A stretch of 64,000 nucleotides of DNA from Nostoc sp. JL33 (GCF_017114985.1 NZ_JABXKP010000045.1:1-64000); one strand, 5' to 3'; shown: positions 26,584 to 36,656, counted from the stretch's first letter. The notes: generated from the letters alone by a model not told the origin. Program-made: numbers and translations.

Positions 26584-26667
26584 GCGTTGCACAATTAACA
26601 AAAGTTATTCTTAGGAAGGCGATAAGGCGATCGCAGAAGATAAAGAAGCTAGCCAAGAAAAAACAGC

Positions 26668-27327
26668 ATGACCAACGCACAGCGACTAGACCATGTAGAA
26701 GATGAACTCGAAACCGTTAAGCGATTGCTAGTGTCTACTGCTAGCTACGCAGAATCATCAAGCAGGCGGCTTGACGAGTTGAGCATAAAACAAGACCTTA
26801 CCCAATCTCACCTTGACGAGTTGAGCATAAAACAAGACCGTACCCAATTTCACCTTGACGAGTTGAGCATAAAACAAGACCGTACCCAATCTCACCTTGA
26901 TGAGTTGAGCATAAAACAAGACCGTACCCAATCTCACCTTGACCAGTTGACCGTAAAACAAGACCGTACCCAATCTCACCTTGACGAGTTGACCGTAAAA
27001 CAAGACCGTACCCAATCTCACCTTGACCAGCTAGGGGTAAGTGTTGACCAGATAGGGGGAAAGGTTGACCAAGTTTCTGATAAGGTTGATAGTTTTATCA
27101 CTCACACGCAACGCCTATTTACAAAGACAGGCAGTGAGATAGAGGAAACAAAGGCACGAACTGAGCGATTAGAAGCACTCATGCTAAAGCTTGATCGAAA
27201 CTATGAGGAACAAAAATCTCAGTTTCAGGAGTTTAAACTCACTACGGGTGCTGCTTTAGAGCGAATTGACCGAGTTTTAGACTATCTATTGAGACAGCAA
27301 GGCGGTAATCCAAATCCCCCATCTTAG
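26668..27327 (+). CDS. Coiled-coil protein with 14-residue tandem repeats
   Basis: The 219-residue protein is hydrophilic and helical throughout. Residues 35-118 are six copies of a 14-residue unit (LDELSIKQDRTQSH and variants), i.e. two heptads each, encoded by 42-bp DNA repeats at 26770-27021. The flanks (LDHVEDELETVKRLL and VDQIGGKVDQVSDKVDSFITH) also keep heptad spacing, and the C-terminal half continues as coiled coil. No catalytic motif or membrane segment is visible. Similar variable-length coiled-coil proteins are common in Nostocales and of unknown role. Repeat number probably differs between strains. Confidence 0.8.
   Translation: MTNAQRLDHVEDELETVKRLLVSTASYAESSSRRLDELSIKQDLTQSHLDELSIKQDRTQFHLDELSIKQDRTQSHLDELSIKQDRTQSHLDQLTVKQDRTQSHLDELTVKQDRTQSHLDQLGVSVDQIGGKVDQVSDKVDSFITHTQRLFTKTGSEIEETKARTERLEALMLKLDRNYEEQKSQFQEFKLTTGAALERIDRVLDYLLRQQGGNPNPPS
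26770..27021 (+). repeat. Six 42-bp tandem repeats
   Basis: Six consecutive 42-bp units, beginning CTTGACGAGTTGAGC, with a degenerate seventh to about 27040. Units 2-4 are almost identical; units 5-6 carry ACCGTAAAA in place of AGCATAAAA. All changes keep the frame and heptad register. Confidence 0.9.
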
Positions 27328-27720
27328 TTGCGATCGCTAGGGAGAAAATGAACAGCATTGGCTCTCAGAAACGTTGCAGCAAGACTGTTTGACTGATTGC
27401 TACTCAACTTATTTATTATTTAATTATTTGCGATCGCCTTCTGATTTTGCTTTCATCAGCAAAACATTTAAAAATCTTAAAATTAAGCGTGTTTGCCCTG
27501 AGACTTCTGTGCATAGCACAACAAAAGAAGTCTAGTCTATTCAATTAATAACCGCTATGTTATGGCGTTTCCTAATCACATCAGGTACATCTTAGCCCCC
27601 TCCTCGCTTGCTCTTAGGGGGTTGGGGGTGGGGTTCAGTACCTCATTCAACCGAGAACCACTATGTTATATGCTTAAATAAATCACGTTAACTCTATAAA
27701 AATAGATATTTTAAGTAACT
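27328..27720. other. Intergenic region with a MITE-like repeat (copy 2 of the 17775 family)
   Basis: From about 27551 to 27671 the sequence has a GC-rich core (CCCCCTC..GGGGGTTGGGGGTGGGG) edged by TTCAACCGAGAAC, the inverse of the CTCGGTTGA edge at 17785. No gene is seen in the stretch. Confidence 0.5.
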
Positions 27721-28380
27721 TTGACAACAAAACTAGAAAACTTTGCAATAAATAAATACGCCTTGGCACTACACACCACCACTCCCGAATTGGGTTTGGC
27801 AATTAGTAATTTTGCTGGTGAAACTCGCTCTCAAGTTTGGAATTTGGGGCGTGATTTATCTAGCTTAATACATCAATATTTAATTGAATTTGTCAAACCA
27901 CAAACTTGGGCAGATTTTTCCTTTATCGCAGTTGCAAAAGGCCCTGGCGGTTTTACGGGAACTCGGATTGGCGTTGTCACTGCTCGGACTTTGGGGCAAC
28001 AATTAGATATCCCTGTATTTGCGATTTCAACTTTGGCTGCGGTAGCTTGGTCAGAACTAGGCAAAAGTCAAAATCCCAAAACTTTTGCTGTGGAAATGCC
28101 AGCACAACGAGGTCAAGTTTTTGCTGCTATTTATCAGTTTGAGCCAGATACTTCTAAACTAAGAGCGTGTTTGTCAGATAGAGTATTCACACCAGAAGCA
28201 TGGCAGGAAACTTTAGCGAATTGGAACACTAATTATCAGTTGATTCAAGCCCAATCTGGGTTAGCAGCAACGGTGACAAGTATTTTGGAATTAGCTAATC
28301 TTGATTGGCAAGAGGGCAAGTGTCCTAATTGGTCAGAGGCTTTACCATATTATGGGCAACATCCAGTAGAGGGTGCATAA
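27721..28380 (+). CDS. tsaB: tRNA threonylcarbamoyladenosine biosynthesis protein TsaB
   Basis: TsaB is the regulatory partner of TsaD in making t6A37 of ANN-decoding tRNAs. The 219-residue protein has the family's ASKHA-type N-terminus (YALALHTTTPELGLAIS), the signature FIAVAKGPGGFTGTRIG and VVTARTLGQQLDIP, and the shorter C-terminal half typical of TsaB rather than TsaD. The start is TTG; the first ten residues are variable. A 150-base open stretch after the stop (to 28528) encodes a hydrophobic peptide I cannot identify. Confidence 0.9.
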   Translation: MTTKLENFAINKYALALHTTTPELGLAISNFAGETRSQVWNLGRDLSSLIHQYLIEFVKPQTWADFSFIAVAKGPGGFTGTRIGVVTARTLGQQLDIPVFAISTLAAVAWSELGKSQNPKTFAVEMPAQRGQVFAAIYQFEPDTSKLRACLSDRVFTPEAWQETLANWNTNYQLIQAQSGLAATVTSILELANLDWQEGKCPNWSEALPYYGQHPVEGA

Positions 28381-28528
28381 CTTTTATTACTTTAATATAC
28401 TTGAGTAATGGTTGGTGCATACCCTTACTAGGAACAAGTCTTCTAGTTAATAAACTAATTAGGTTAGCTGAAGCACCTAAAGAACTTAATTTAGGAGCAT
28501 TAGCTATTTTACCAATGATGGCATTATT

Positions 28529-29509
28529 CTAAAACAGCCACAGCCAAAGTGGGAGAGTAACCAGCAATACTATAGCCCCAGCAGCTAAGGCAGTAACAGC
28601 CAGATCGCGATCGAGATTGAATGTCTCAGCAATTACCAGTGTGGCGAAAGCTGGAGGCATGGCCATTTGTAAGACGATTACCTTTGCGATCGCTCCAGTT
28701 AATCCAAACAGTGGTAAAATACTCCCCAATATCAAGGGAACTAGCAGCATTTTGATTCCCAAGCTCATCCCTGCTTGTGGTAGGCTACCCCAAGACTTGA
28801 GTAGTGCCAGTCGCATTCCAATTAACATCAAAGATAAAGCTACGACACTCCAAGCAAATTTCTCTAACCAGAATTCCGCAACTGTGGGAATTGTCACCTG
28901 GCGAAACAGCAAGCCAAATCCGAAACCCCACAGTGCAGGATTAATTAAGATCGCCCTAGCAGTCTGCCAATGATTATGTACACCGCCACCAAAACGCACT
29001 GCTAGTAACACACCCAAGCCATAAGTTCCTGGGAATGAACCTAGCAAATCGTAAAATAGCGCCCAAGCAAAGTATTCCTTGCCTACCATTGCTAAGGTAA
29101 TGGGAAAGCCAAGATAACCTGTATTACCTAACATTGCTGCTAATATCAAGCTAGCCTGAGTTGATTGTTGGGGGACGGTATTTTTAAAATAGGCTTGTCC
29201 TTTAATTCCTAGCCAAGCTAAAAATCCTCCTAGTAAAATCGCTAGGTAAGCGATCGCAGGTGCAATCCAAATTTGCCCCGACAAGCTAGATTGATGCAAA
29301 AACGACACTATGCTGATGGGTACTCCCACCCAAAACAGAAACTGTCCCAAACGTGTAGGAACTGTCACAGTTAGTTTGCGTCCCAGAATAAAACCTACCA
29401 GGACTAATCCTCCCAGCTTGACGTATAGTTCTAAAAGGTTTGTCAAGATTACGCCTAAAAACCACAGATGTAAAATGCTAGCTGTTACGTCTACTTTTGT
29501 CCAGTGCAA
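28529..29509 (-). CDS. AEC-family (auxin efflux carrier-like) transporter
   Basis: The 326-residue protein has about ten transmembrane helices. The family core is visible in LLELYVKLGGLVLVGFILGR, LILAAMLGNTGYLGFPI (conserved Gly-Asn-Thr-Gly), and LQMAMPPAFATLVIAETFNLD near the C-terminus. AEC proteins export small organic anions; the substrate is unknown. TTG at 29509 is doubtful. A TTG at 29446 (start LTNLLELYVK), preceded by TTTTAGGCG, fits the family N-terminus better and would give 305 residues. It is divergent from the VanY-type gene. Confidence 0.85.
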   Translation of the reverse strand: MHWTKVDVTASILHLWFLGVILTNLLELYVKLGGLVLVGFILGRKLTVTVPTRLGQFLFWVGVPISIVSFLHQSSLSGQIWIAPAIAYLAILLGGFLAWLGIKGQAYFKNTVPQQSTQASLILAAMLGNTGYLGFPITLAMVGKEYFAWALFYDLLGSFPGTYGLGVLLAVRFGGGVHNHWQTARAILINPALWGFGFGLLFRQVTIPTVAEFWLEKFAWSVVALSLMLIGMRLALLKSWGSLPQAGMSLGIKMLLVPLILGSILPLFGLTGAIAKVIVLQMAMPPAFATLVIAETFNLDRDLAVTALAAGAIVLLVTLPLWLWLF

Positions 29510-29548
29510 AATCTGTTATAGCTATCCCACAAAAACAGGAGTTTACCC

Positions 29549-30346
29549 TTGAATAAGGCTGGGTTTTCTGGAAGACCGCAAAACTCATCGAATGACCTTG
29601 GTGATGATATTCCAGTCGCTGTACGCGATACCCCTGATGCAACAGCGAAAATTTGGTTGCAACCCCGAATTGTCCTGATTGCGGGAGTAACGGGATTTGT
29701 CCTGCTGGCTTTAATTAGCGGTTTTTTGTTTTTCGTCACTGCATCCAAAAAAACCGCCGATTCTCAACCCTTGGTCACTAGTTCTACAGCTACACCGACT
29801 ACAGAATCTGGTAATGTCAATACTGTGTTAGGGCATTTTCCATACCCAGAAGCTCCTGAATCAGAACTAGTAACCATCTCCGCAAATAGGGGCATTAGAA
29901 TGCGAAAAGCTGCTGCCCAAAAGTTTGAGGAGATGGTAGCAGCAGCCCGGAGTACAGGTGTAATTTTAGTACCAATTTCTGGCTTTCGCTCAGTCAAAGA
30001 CCAAGAGCAGTTATTTTTTGCTGTCGGTGCCCAACGAAATCAGACGCCAGCACAACGAGCCGCCCTCAGCGCTCCTCCTGGTCATAGCGAACATCACACA
30101 GGTTATGCTGTGGATGTTGGAGACGGAGCAGTACCAGCAACTAATCTCCAAACTAACTTTGACAATACCAAGGCTTATCGGTGGCTGCAAGCAAATGCAG
30201 CACGTTTCAGCTTTGAAATGTCATTTCCTAAAGATAATGTTCAAGGTGTGAGTTATGAGCCTTGGCACTGGCGTTTCGTCGGCGATCGCGATAGTTTGGA
30301 AATGTTCTACAAAGCCAGAAATTTGAAACCCGCTAAGATACCTTAA
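29549..30346 (+). CDS. VanY-type D-alanyl-D-alanine carboxypeptidase (M15)
   Basis: The 265-residue protein has one N-terminal transmembrane anchor (IVLIAGVTGFVLLALISGFLFF, about 41-62, cited by position), a Ser/Thr-rich linker and an M15B peptidase domain. Zinc ligands and catalytic residues sit in PPGHSEHHTGYAVDVGD (about 172-188) and EPWHWRFVGD (about 235-244); VPISGFRSVKDQEQLF is the usual preceding motif. It trims D-Ala from peptidoglycan stem peptides in the periplasm. The start is TTG. It is divergent from the AEC gene with only 39 bases between starts. Confidence 0.9.
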   Translation: MNKAGFSGRPQNSSNDLGDDIPVAVRDTPDATAKIWLQPRIVLIAGVTGFVLLALISGFLFFVTASKKTADSQPLVTSSTATPTTESGNVNTVLGHFPYPEAPESELVTISANRGIRMRKAAAQKFEEMVAAARSTGVILVPISGFRSVKDQEQLFFAVGAQRNQTPAQRAALSAPPGHSEHHTGYAVDVGDGAVPATNLQTNFDNTKAYRWLQANAARFSFEMSFPKDNVQGVSYEPWHWRFVGDRDSLEMFYKARNLKPAKIP

Positions 30347-30380
30347 TAAAAGTTAATCTAGGGATTACTATCTTTTTATA

Positions 30381-30521
30381 AAGGAGCAGTTATTTGATGA
30401 TTGGCAATTAAAATCGCGGGAAATTTATATGGTTTATCCGAGCGATCGCCATGTTTTGCCCAATTTTAGAGCCTGGGTGGAGTTTGTCTATCAAAAGGTT
30501 AAAATCGAGAAATATGAGTAA
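30381..30521 (+). pseudogene. Relic of a LysR-family regulator (C-terminus)
   Basis: The frame LFDDWQLKSREIYMVYPSDR, then HVLPNFRAWVEFV, ended by TAA at 30519-30521, is the typical end of a LysR substrate-binding domain (family pattern L.DW......I..VYP..R....K.RAFV.F). About 45 codons survive; upstream only a few frame-shifted codons remain. Confidence 0.72.
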
Positions 30522-30539
30522 ATAAATTGAAATGAGTTT

Positions 30540-32347
30540 ATGAAGGAATGGGAGATAGAAGCACAACAAACAAGCACTTCTGCAAAACGTTTGGAGGTAT
30601 TAGCTCAAACAAGTATTACAGCAAAAACACTAGTTGCAAAAAATCCCTCTGCACCAACTCAGCTTTTGCAAAAATTAGCTAATGATTCCGATATTGAAGT
30701 TCGCAAAGCTGTAGCTTCTAATCCCAACACCCCTCACGAATTATTGTTGGAATTAGGTAAAGCTTTCCCCAATGAGCTATTAAATAATCCTGTTTTTGAT
30801 TTATTACTATTAGGAAATACCTGTTTACAAAGAAGGATACCTGTAGATAGCTATCATGAACTACTCAAAAAAGAAGATATTTCGACATCTTTGTTAGAAA
30901 TTCTGACTCGTAATGGAGATCAAGAGATAGCAGAAGCCGCAAAACTTCATGTCAAATTTGCAGGAGAAATAACCGATGGATGGCAAGGAATTGCTGAAGA
31001 GGCATTAAAAAATATTTATTATTGGGAGGAAATAGAGAGTTTCAAAAACTTATCGGAATTACTTGATTTACTTCCAGATGTCATCATAAACCGTATAGAT
31101 GTTCGCCAAAGAATAGCCACCAATACACCAGTCCCTATGGTAGAAAAGCTAGCTGCTATTGGTCCAATTGATAAAATTAGACTACGTGATATTGTTGCTT
31201 TAAACTCTAGTACACCCAAGGAGTTGGTTGAAGAAATTGTCATAGATTTGGCTACAAAGGGAAGCGAGCGGATTTGCGAGAATTTAGCTCAAAACCCAAA
31301 TACTCCTACTCGCGTTTTGCAAGCATTATCCAATAGCAAATTTGACTGTGTTCTTCAACATCTAGCATTAAATCCGAATACACCAGATACTACGCTTGAA
31401 GATTTAGCAACTGATAAACATCACATTTGTCAAGCGGTAGCTATTAATCCTAAAACTCCCATATACCTACTAGAACAGTTAGCTACGTATGAGTACTGGG
31501 AAATTCGTTCTAGTGTAGCCCAGAATCCTAATACTCCCATTGCTCTACTCGAACAACTTGCCAAGGATAAATCTTCTGAGGTTTACTTAGGTGTAATTAA
31601 GAATCCAAACGCTCCTGTTAATTTATTAATTCAAGCATTTAATCAGAGCGAGAATGATGGTTTAATTCGCTATACTTTAGCTCAAAACCCCAGCACACCT
31701 CTTAATATTCTTGAAGAATTAGCTAGTAGTGCAAGCAATCCATATATTCTTGCTAAGTTAGCTAGTAACCCTAGCAGTTCTTCATCCATACTTCGACTTT
31801 TAGCTAGTCGTTGCTATAGCGAGGATGATAAAAGATATTATTTTGACGATGTTCTTCGTTCTGTGATAATTCACCCTCATACTCCCTTGGATATACTTGA
31901 AAAACTAGCCACTGAAAAATGTTATGAAATTCGTTGTACTGTTGCTAGTAACCCTAATATACCTATACTTTACTTCAACAGCTAGCCTCAGATGAAGATG
32001 AGGCTGTTCGCAGAATTGCTTATGAAAATATTCGTAAACTCAGGAATCAATTCCGAGCAGCTACCAGCAAAGCTAATTATAGTTTGGAAAAGAAAAAAGC
32101 AATTTTAAATAGGTTAGCTAAGATTCACGAAAAACCATGTCCAGCTCGTTTAGCTGTTTTTCTCAGCGATTATGCCGAAGAATCAGTTCTAGTATCAAAC
32201 AGTTCTTCTTTATCTTGGCTGGAAAGATATGCGATCGCTCAAAATATAAATACTCCTGTTGATGTTTTGGAAGATTTAGAAAAAGATGGTAATAGAATTG
32301 TTCGTGCTGCTGCAAAATTCAATCACACACGAAAATTCAAAGACTGA
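30540..32347 (+). pseudogene. Leucine-rich-repeat-variant (LRV) protein, broken by one frameshift
   Basis: The first frame (30540-31985) gives 481 residues, mostly LRV/HEAT-like repeats of about 24 residues with the motif VAxNPNTPxxLLxxLA. At about 31968-31972 the frame ends prematurely (NIPILYFNS, TAG). In the -1 frame the protein goes on without a break: LLQQLASDEDEAVRRIAYEN, then KANYSLEKKKAILNRLAKIH to TAA at 32345-32347. One missing base (probably a T in ATACTTTAC) explains it. No classical slippery heptamer is seen, so a mutation or sequencing error is more likely than programmed shifting. Function is unknown; such repeats bind proteins or nucleic acid. Confidence 0.85.
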
Positions 32348-32736
32348 CAATTTTAGGTTTTGAAGTTTGAAGTCGATAGTGAACTATTAAATTTTCAGCA
32401 ACATATTTGTAATTCCGTGGTCACTCAAAGTTCTTATATTGATGAACAGGACTTACACAATCAAAACTTGAAACCTCGTTCGCGTAGCGTGCGCGAAGCG
32501 CAGTCCCCCCTAACCCCCCTTAAAAAGCGGGGAACTTGAAAGCCCCCTTTTTAAGGGGGTTGGGGGATCTATAAATGCGTAAGTCCTGAAGAAGATATTT
32601 TTAGCGACTTCTGATGTTATTGAATCGCTATTTGGAAAATACAAACAATTTTCTGCACGTTGCCCAAGACTAGGCAGAACTGACGGCACCGCCAACGCAC
32701 TGGCTCCTTTTGAATTTTGACTTCCGCCTCCTTCTT
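32348..32736. other. Intergenic region with dispersed repeats
   Basis: It contains a TCGCGTAGCGTGCGCGAAGCG palindrome-like stretch (about 32480-32500) and paired tracts CCCCCCTAACCCCCCTT and AAGGGGGTTGGGGG (about 32505-32568) that can fold on each other. Both are interspersed repeats of this genome. No gene is seen. Confidence 0.55.
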
Positions 32737-34578
32737 TTAGTCTCCAGTTACATGTCCTGAATTGGGGGTTTTAGCTTCTGATGGATCAGGCTGAGATTTT
32801 TTATACTTACCTGGATACTTATGCTGAAAATAAGCTTCCAATACTTGTAAAACCATCGGCCCACAGATAGTACCACCATGCTCGCCAGTATTTTCCCCAA
32901 AGGCCACAACCGCAATTTCCGGCTTATTACTAGGCGCATAAGCACCAAACCAAGTATGATTTGGGCGACCACCACCAGCTTCAGCAGTGCCACTCTTTCC
33001 AGACGCTGGGGGAATTGTGGGCACGTTCAAGCTCTTACCTGTACCCTCACTCACCACCTTCCGCAGTCCCTCACGGAGAACTTTGATAGTTTCCGGCTTC
33101 ATATTTAAGGATGAGCGCCAACTTTTTGCTTCTTCGTTGTCTTTGAGTAAATGCGGCTGAACTCGATACCCACCATTAGCAGGGACAGAAAACATAATCG
33201 CCGATTGCAGAGGTGTGACTTGCAAAGCCCCTTGACCAATTGACATATTAATGGTATCACCGACAGTCCAAGGCGTTTTCAAAACTCTCTGCTTCCATGT
33301 TTCATCTGGAACCAAGCCTTTTGATTCTTCGTTGGGAAATTCAATGCCAGTTTTTTGACCAAATCCGTATTTGCGACTCCATTCGATTAAAGTTGGGCCA
33401 CCGACTTTTCTACCAACTTGATAGAAGAAAGTATCACTACTCATAGCGATCGCTCTGGGAAATCCTAATGGCCCGAATCCGGCGTGGTTCCACTCACCAA
33501 AAGTCACTCCCCCAACAGTCAACGAACCAAAGGTCTGTAATATTGAGTCTGGAGAGAATTTACCCGATTCCAGTCCAGCTGTCGTAGTGACGATTTTGAA
33601 GGTACTGGCAGGTGGAAAGGCACTCAGGGCACGATTGATCAAGGGATGCTCTTTACCTTGCACGCTTTCCCAATCTTTCTGGGAGAGTTTTTGTTTGGAG
33701 AAAATATTTGGGTCAAAGGTGGGGTAAGATACCATTGCTAAAACTGCACCATTCTTTGGATCAATTGCGGCGATCGCGCCTCGGTGATTTCCCAAAGCTT
33801 TTTCTGCTGCCTTTTGCACATCCAAATCTATCGTCAGGTGCAAATCGTTACCAGCTTTTGCCTGTTTCTCTCCCAAAACCCGGATTGGTCTACCCGCACC
33901 ATCTACTTCCACACGCTGACCGCCCCATTCGCCCCGTAGAGTTTTCTCATAAGCCTTTTCCACCCCCATCTGACCGATTACATCTCCCAGTCGGTAGCCT
34001 GACTGCTTCTTATCGTTTAACTGGTCGGCAGTTAACTCCCGCGTATAACCTAGTACATGCGCTAATTGCTTGCCGTGGGGATAATAACGCACAGAATCTG
34101 TATTGATTTCCACTTCCGGGAGTTCATTTTTATACTCCTTTAATGCCGTGATTTCTGCTTCATTTAGATCACGAGCAACCCGGATGAGTGAAGAAGAATT
34201 AGCACCTGCTTGTTCTAATTTCTTTTCCATCTCATCTTGCGAAATGTTGAGAATTTGCGCTAGACGCGGGCCGACTACAGACCAGGAAGGCTTAGTATGT
34301 GCCATCGGCCACAAATATACAGAGCTAGGATAACGAGTACTGGCTAAAAGTTTGCCATTCCGGTCAAAAATATTGCCCCGTTCCGGTTGTTTGAGAATCA
34401 TCCGAATTCGGTTCGCCTCGGCTCTTTGGCGGAGTTTTGGCCCTTCAACAATTTGCAAATATGCCAAACGTGCCTCAATCCCAACGGTCATTAATAGGGT
34501 AAATACGATTAAAAATATTGATTGGGAACCATGTCCAACTGTACGTGTATCTTTTTTGTTGCCAAATGATGGGAACAT
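32737..34578 (-). CDS. mrdA: Penicillin-binding protein 2 (transpeptidase)
   Basis: The 613-residue class B PBP cross-links peptidoglycan during cell elongation. It has a short cytoplasmic start, one transmembrane helix (SIFLIVFTLLMTVGI, about 20-35), the dimerisation/pedestal domain with RGNIFDRNGKLLA, and a transpeptidase domain with SxxK in PPASTFKIV (about 322), SSDTF as the SxN site and KSGTAEAGG as KTG (about 530). A C-terminal hydrophilic tail follows. Codons upstream of ATG 34578 come from a TTCAAAATT-type repeat and are left out. Symbol by similarity to MrdA/PbpA. Confidence 0.9.
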   Translation of the reverse strand: MFPSFGNKKDTRTVGHGSQSIFLIVFTLLMTVGIEARLAYLQIVEGPKLRQRAEANRIRMILKQPERGNIFDRNGKLLASTRYPSSVYLWPMAHTKPSWSVVGPRLAQILNISQDEMEKKLEQAGANSSSLIRVARDLNEAEITALKEYKNELPEVEINTDSVRYYPHGKQLAHVLGYTRELTADQLNDKKQSGYRLGDVIGQMGVEKAYEKTLRGEWGGQRVEVDGAGRPIRVLGEKQAKAGNDLHLTIDLDVQKAAEKALGNHRGAIAAIDPKNGAVLAMVSYPTFDPNIFSKQKLSQKDWESVQGKEHPLINRALSAFPPASTFKIVTTTAGLESGKFSPDSILQTFGSLTVGGVTFGEWNHAGFGPLGFPRAIAMSSDTFFYQVGRKVGGPTLIEWSRKYGFGQKTGIEFPNEESKGLVPDETWKQRVLKTPWTVGDTINMSIGQGALQVTPLQSAIMFSVPANGGYRVQPHLLKDNEEAKSWRSSLNMKPETIKVLREGLRKVVSEGTGKSLNVPTIPPASGKSGTAEAGGGRPNHTWFGAYAPSNKPEIAVVAFGENTGEHGGTICGPMVLQVLEAYFQHKYPGKYKKSQPDPSEAKTPNSGHVTGD

Positions 34579-34872
34579 AAACAATTCAAAATTCAAAATG
34601 AATAAACGCAATCCTACTAGCTAGCTTTGAGCTATTGCTAACATGTAATTTTAATACATGTTAGGTTAATCACAGAATGTCTAAGTAGCAGCACAAGTAT
34701 ATACAGTTGCCGTAAGATCATCCTCAGTAATGGGTATAAAGGAATCGGGCGAGTATATTCTTGAACAATTGTTTTTGGCGGATACAATAAACCAAAGTGT
34801 CAAATCTAGTCTGCCCCATAGACTAGATCAATTGACAAAATCACGTAAAATCAGGGCATTCTACTGAGGATT

Positions 34873-36000
34873 ATGGCTCAAATTGTCATGCAGGATCAAA
34901 GGGGGATAACAACTTTTCAGCCACTTGATGTTGAACTGCGTAACGTCTTCAAGTTTTTTAACCAAGAGCCAGCAGTACATGGAATCGATTTGGATGTCAG
35001 ACAAGGAGAATTTTTTAGTATTTTAGGCCCCTCCGGTTGTGGTAAAACAACAACACTGCGCTTAATTGCTGGGTTTGAAATCGCTGACGCTGGCAAAGTG
35101 TTGATTCAAGGTCAGTCTATGACTAATGTGCCGCCTTACCGCCGACCGGTCAATACTGTGTTTCAAAGTTACGCTCTTTTTAACCACCTGAATGTCTGGG
35201 ATAACATCGCCTTTGGACTGAGGTTAAAAAAAATACCCAAATCGCAAATTGAAGCTAGAGTCCAAGAAGCTTTAAAACTCGTGAAAATGGAAAGTTTGCG
35301 ATCGCGCTTTCCCAATCAACTTTCTGGTGGTCAACAGCAACGTGTAGCTTTAGCAAGGGCTTTAGTCAACCGTCCCACCGTCGTACTATTGGATGAACCT
35401 TTAGGGGCGTTAGATTTAAAACTGCGTAAAGAAATGCAGGTTGAGTTATCAAATTTACACAAAGGCTTGGGAGTGACCTTTGTAATGGTGACACACGACC
35501 AAGAAGAAGCATTGTCTTTGAGCGATCGCATTGCCGTGATGAACCAAGGTAAAATTGAACAAGTTGGCACTCCCAGCCAAATTTACGAACGTCCCTGCAC
35601 AGCTTTTGTTGCTGATTTTATTGGCGATACTAATTTATTCAGTGGTGAAATTGTCGGGGTAGACTCCTCTAATGTGCAAATTTCGACCAAAACGGGACTC
35701 TCAATTGTCATTAGTCGCGCTGAAGATACACCATCTGAATTATCACAAGCGGTGGTAGTGAGTGTGCGCCCAGAAAAAATACAGCTTTCGCTTTATCCAC
35801 CCAATTTGCCAGCTAACTGCTTTGAAGGACGGCTTGTGAATGTTATGTATTTGGGCACACACGTTAATTATGTTGTGGAATTAACAAATGGCATTAGCAT
35901 AAATGTGCTACAACCTAATACTTTTGGGGGTTTACCAGACCGCGACACGCCCATCTACGCTTGGTGGGCAGAAAATGATTGTTTAGCTATTAGTCAATAG
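34873..36000 (+). CDS. ABC transporter ATP-binding protein, PotA/spermidine-putrescine type
   Basis: The 375-residue protein has Walker [10 protein letters not shown] (about 52-60), Q-loop FQSYALF, signature [15 protein letters not shown] (about 148-162), Walker [13 protein letters not shown] (about 170-181), the H-loop VTHDQEEAL, and a C-terminal TOBE domain (about 300-370). The long form with TOBE is that of PotA/FbpC-type importers. The permease and binding-protein genes are not in the window, so the ATPase is an orphan here. Polyamine transport is the closest family match, but other solutes are possible. Confidence 0.9.
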   Translation: MAQIVMQDQRGITTFQPLDVELRNVFKFFNQEPAVHGIDLDVRQGEFFSILGPSGCGKTTTLRLIAGFEIADAGKVLIQGQSMTNVPPYRRPVNTVFQSYALFNHLNVWDNIAFGLRLKKIPKSQIEARVQEALKLVKMESLRSRFPNQLSGGQQQRVALARALVNRPTVVLLDEPLGALDLKLRKEMQVELSNLHKGLGVTFVMVTHDQEEALSLSDRIAVMNQGKIEQVGTPSQIYERPCTAFVADFIGDTNLFSGEIVGVDSSNVQISTKTGLSIVISRAEDTPSELSQAVVVSVRPEKIQLSLYPPNLPANCFEGRLVNVMYLGTHVNYVVELTNGISINVLQPNTFGGLPDRDTPIYAWWAENDCLAISQ

Positions 36001-36055
36001 TTATAAGATTCAGTAATGGAATAATAGCTTGGCCCCATAGTAAGAATATCAACCC

Positions 36056-36508
36056 ATGTCAATTTTGAAAAGAGTTCCTTGGGTGTCCCTGGCGCTAGTA
36101 CTGCTTAGTTACAGTACTTTGGGCTGGCTAATATCTGAAACACATGCTCCTCTGTTTGTCTGGCTGGTAACTGTAGTTGCTATCTTGCTTTTAATAGTAA
36201 CTTTGACCGCTCCTTGGCCGAAGATGACATATTACTACAGTATTTTGCTTAAATCAAATACTAGGTCTTTCGGCGTTGCGGTCTTAGCAGCTTTCTTATT
36301 TTTTATTATGATTGCCTGGTTTGGGGTATTTCTTGATACCTTACTTATCATTTCAGCGACTATATTAGTCAGGATAGACTTTCAAAGAGTGGGTCTTAGG
36401 GAAGGGCTAGCCTTTTCTACTGCGTCTATCTTTTCATTGGGAGGTTTAGCTTTGGGTGCGCTAATTTACAAGTTAATCTATTCCCAAATTTTGCTAACAG
36501 GTCACTGA
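36056..36508 (+). CDS. Conserved cyanobacterial membrane protein
   Basis: The 150-residue protein has four or five predicted transmembrane segments (VPWVSLALVLLSYSTLGWL, LFVWLVTVVAILLLIVTL, FGVAVLAAFLFFIMIAWFGV, LLIISATILV, FSLGGLALGALIYKLIY). No catalytic motif or named domain is recognised. ATG start at 36056 is 55 bases after the PotA-type gene and could be co-transcribed with it. The function is unknown. Confidence 0.7.
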   Translation: MSILKRVPWVSLALVLLSYSTLGWLISETHAPLFVWLVTVVAILLLIVTLTAPWPKMTYYYSILLKSNTRSFGVAVLAAFLFFIMIAWFGVFLDTLLIISATILVRIDFQRVGLREGLAFSTASIFSLGGLALGALIYKLIYSQILLTGH

Positions 36509-36656
36509 ACCAAGCCGTTCGCCTCCGCCCTCGTAGAGAAGTGCGGGTTGCACCAACGCTTCAGAAGCAGTATTGCTTACCCGCAACTTTCTTTTCGGCT
36601 CAGATTCGCAAATTTTTAGAAAGTCGGTAATCTTGTTTTTTAATACTTGCTTGGGT

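Noticed and set aside
28381-28528. Hydrophobic open stretch after tsaB as a gene fragment
   Set aside because: It is only about 45 codons and matches no family I can name.
31962-31975. Programmed -1 frameshift in the LRV gene
   Set aside because: The site lacks an X-XXY-YYZ slippery heptamer and a clear stimulating hairpin; a missing base is simpler.
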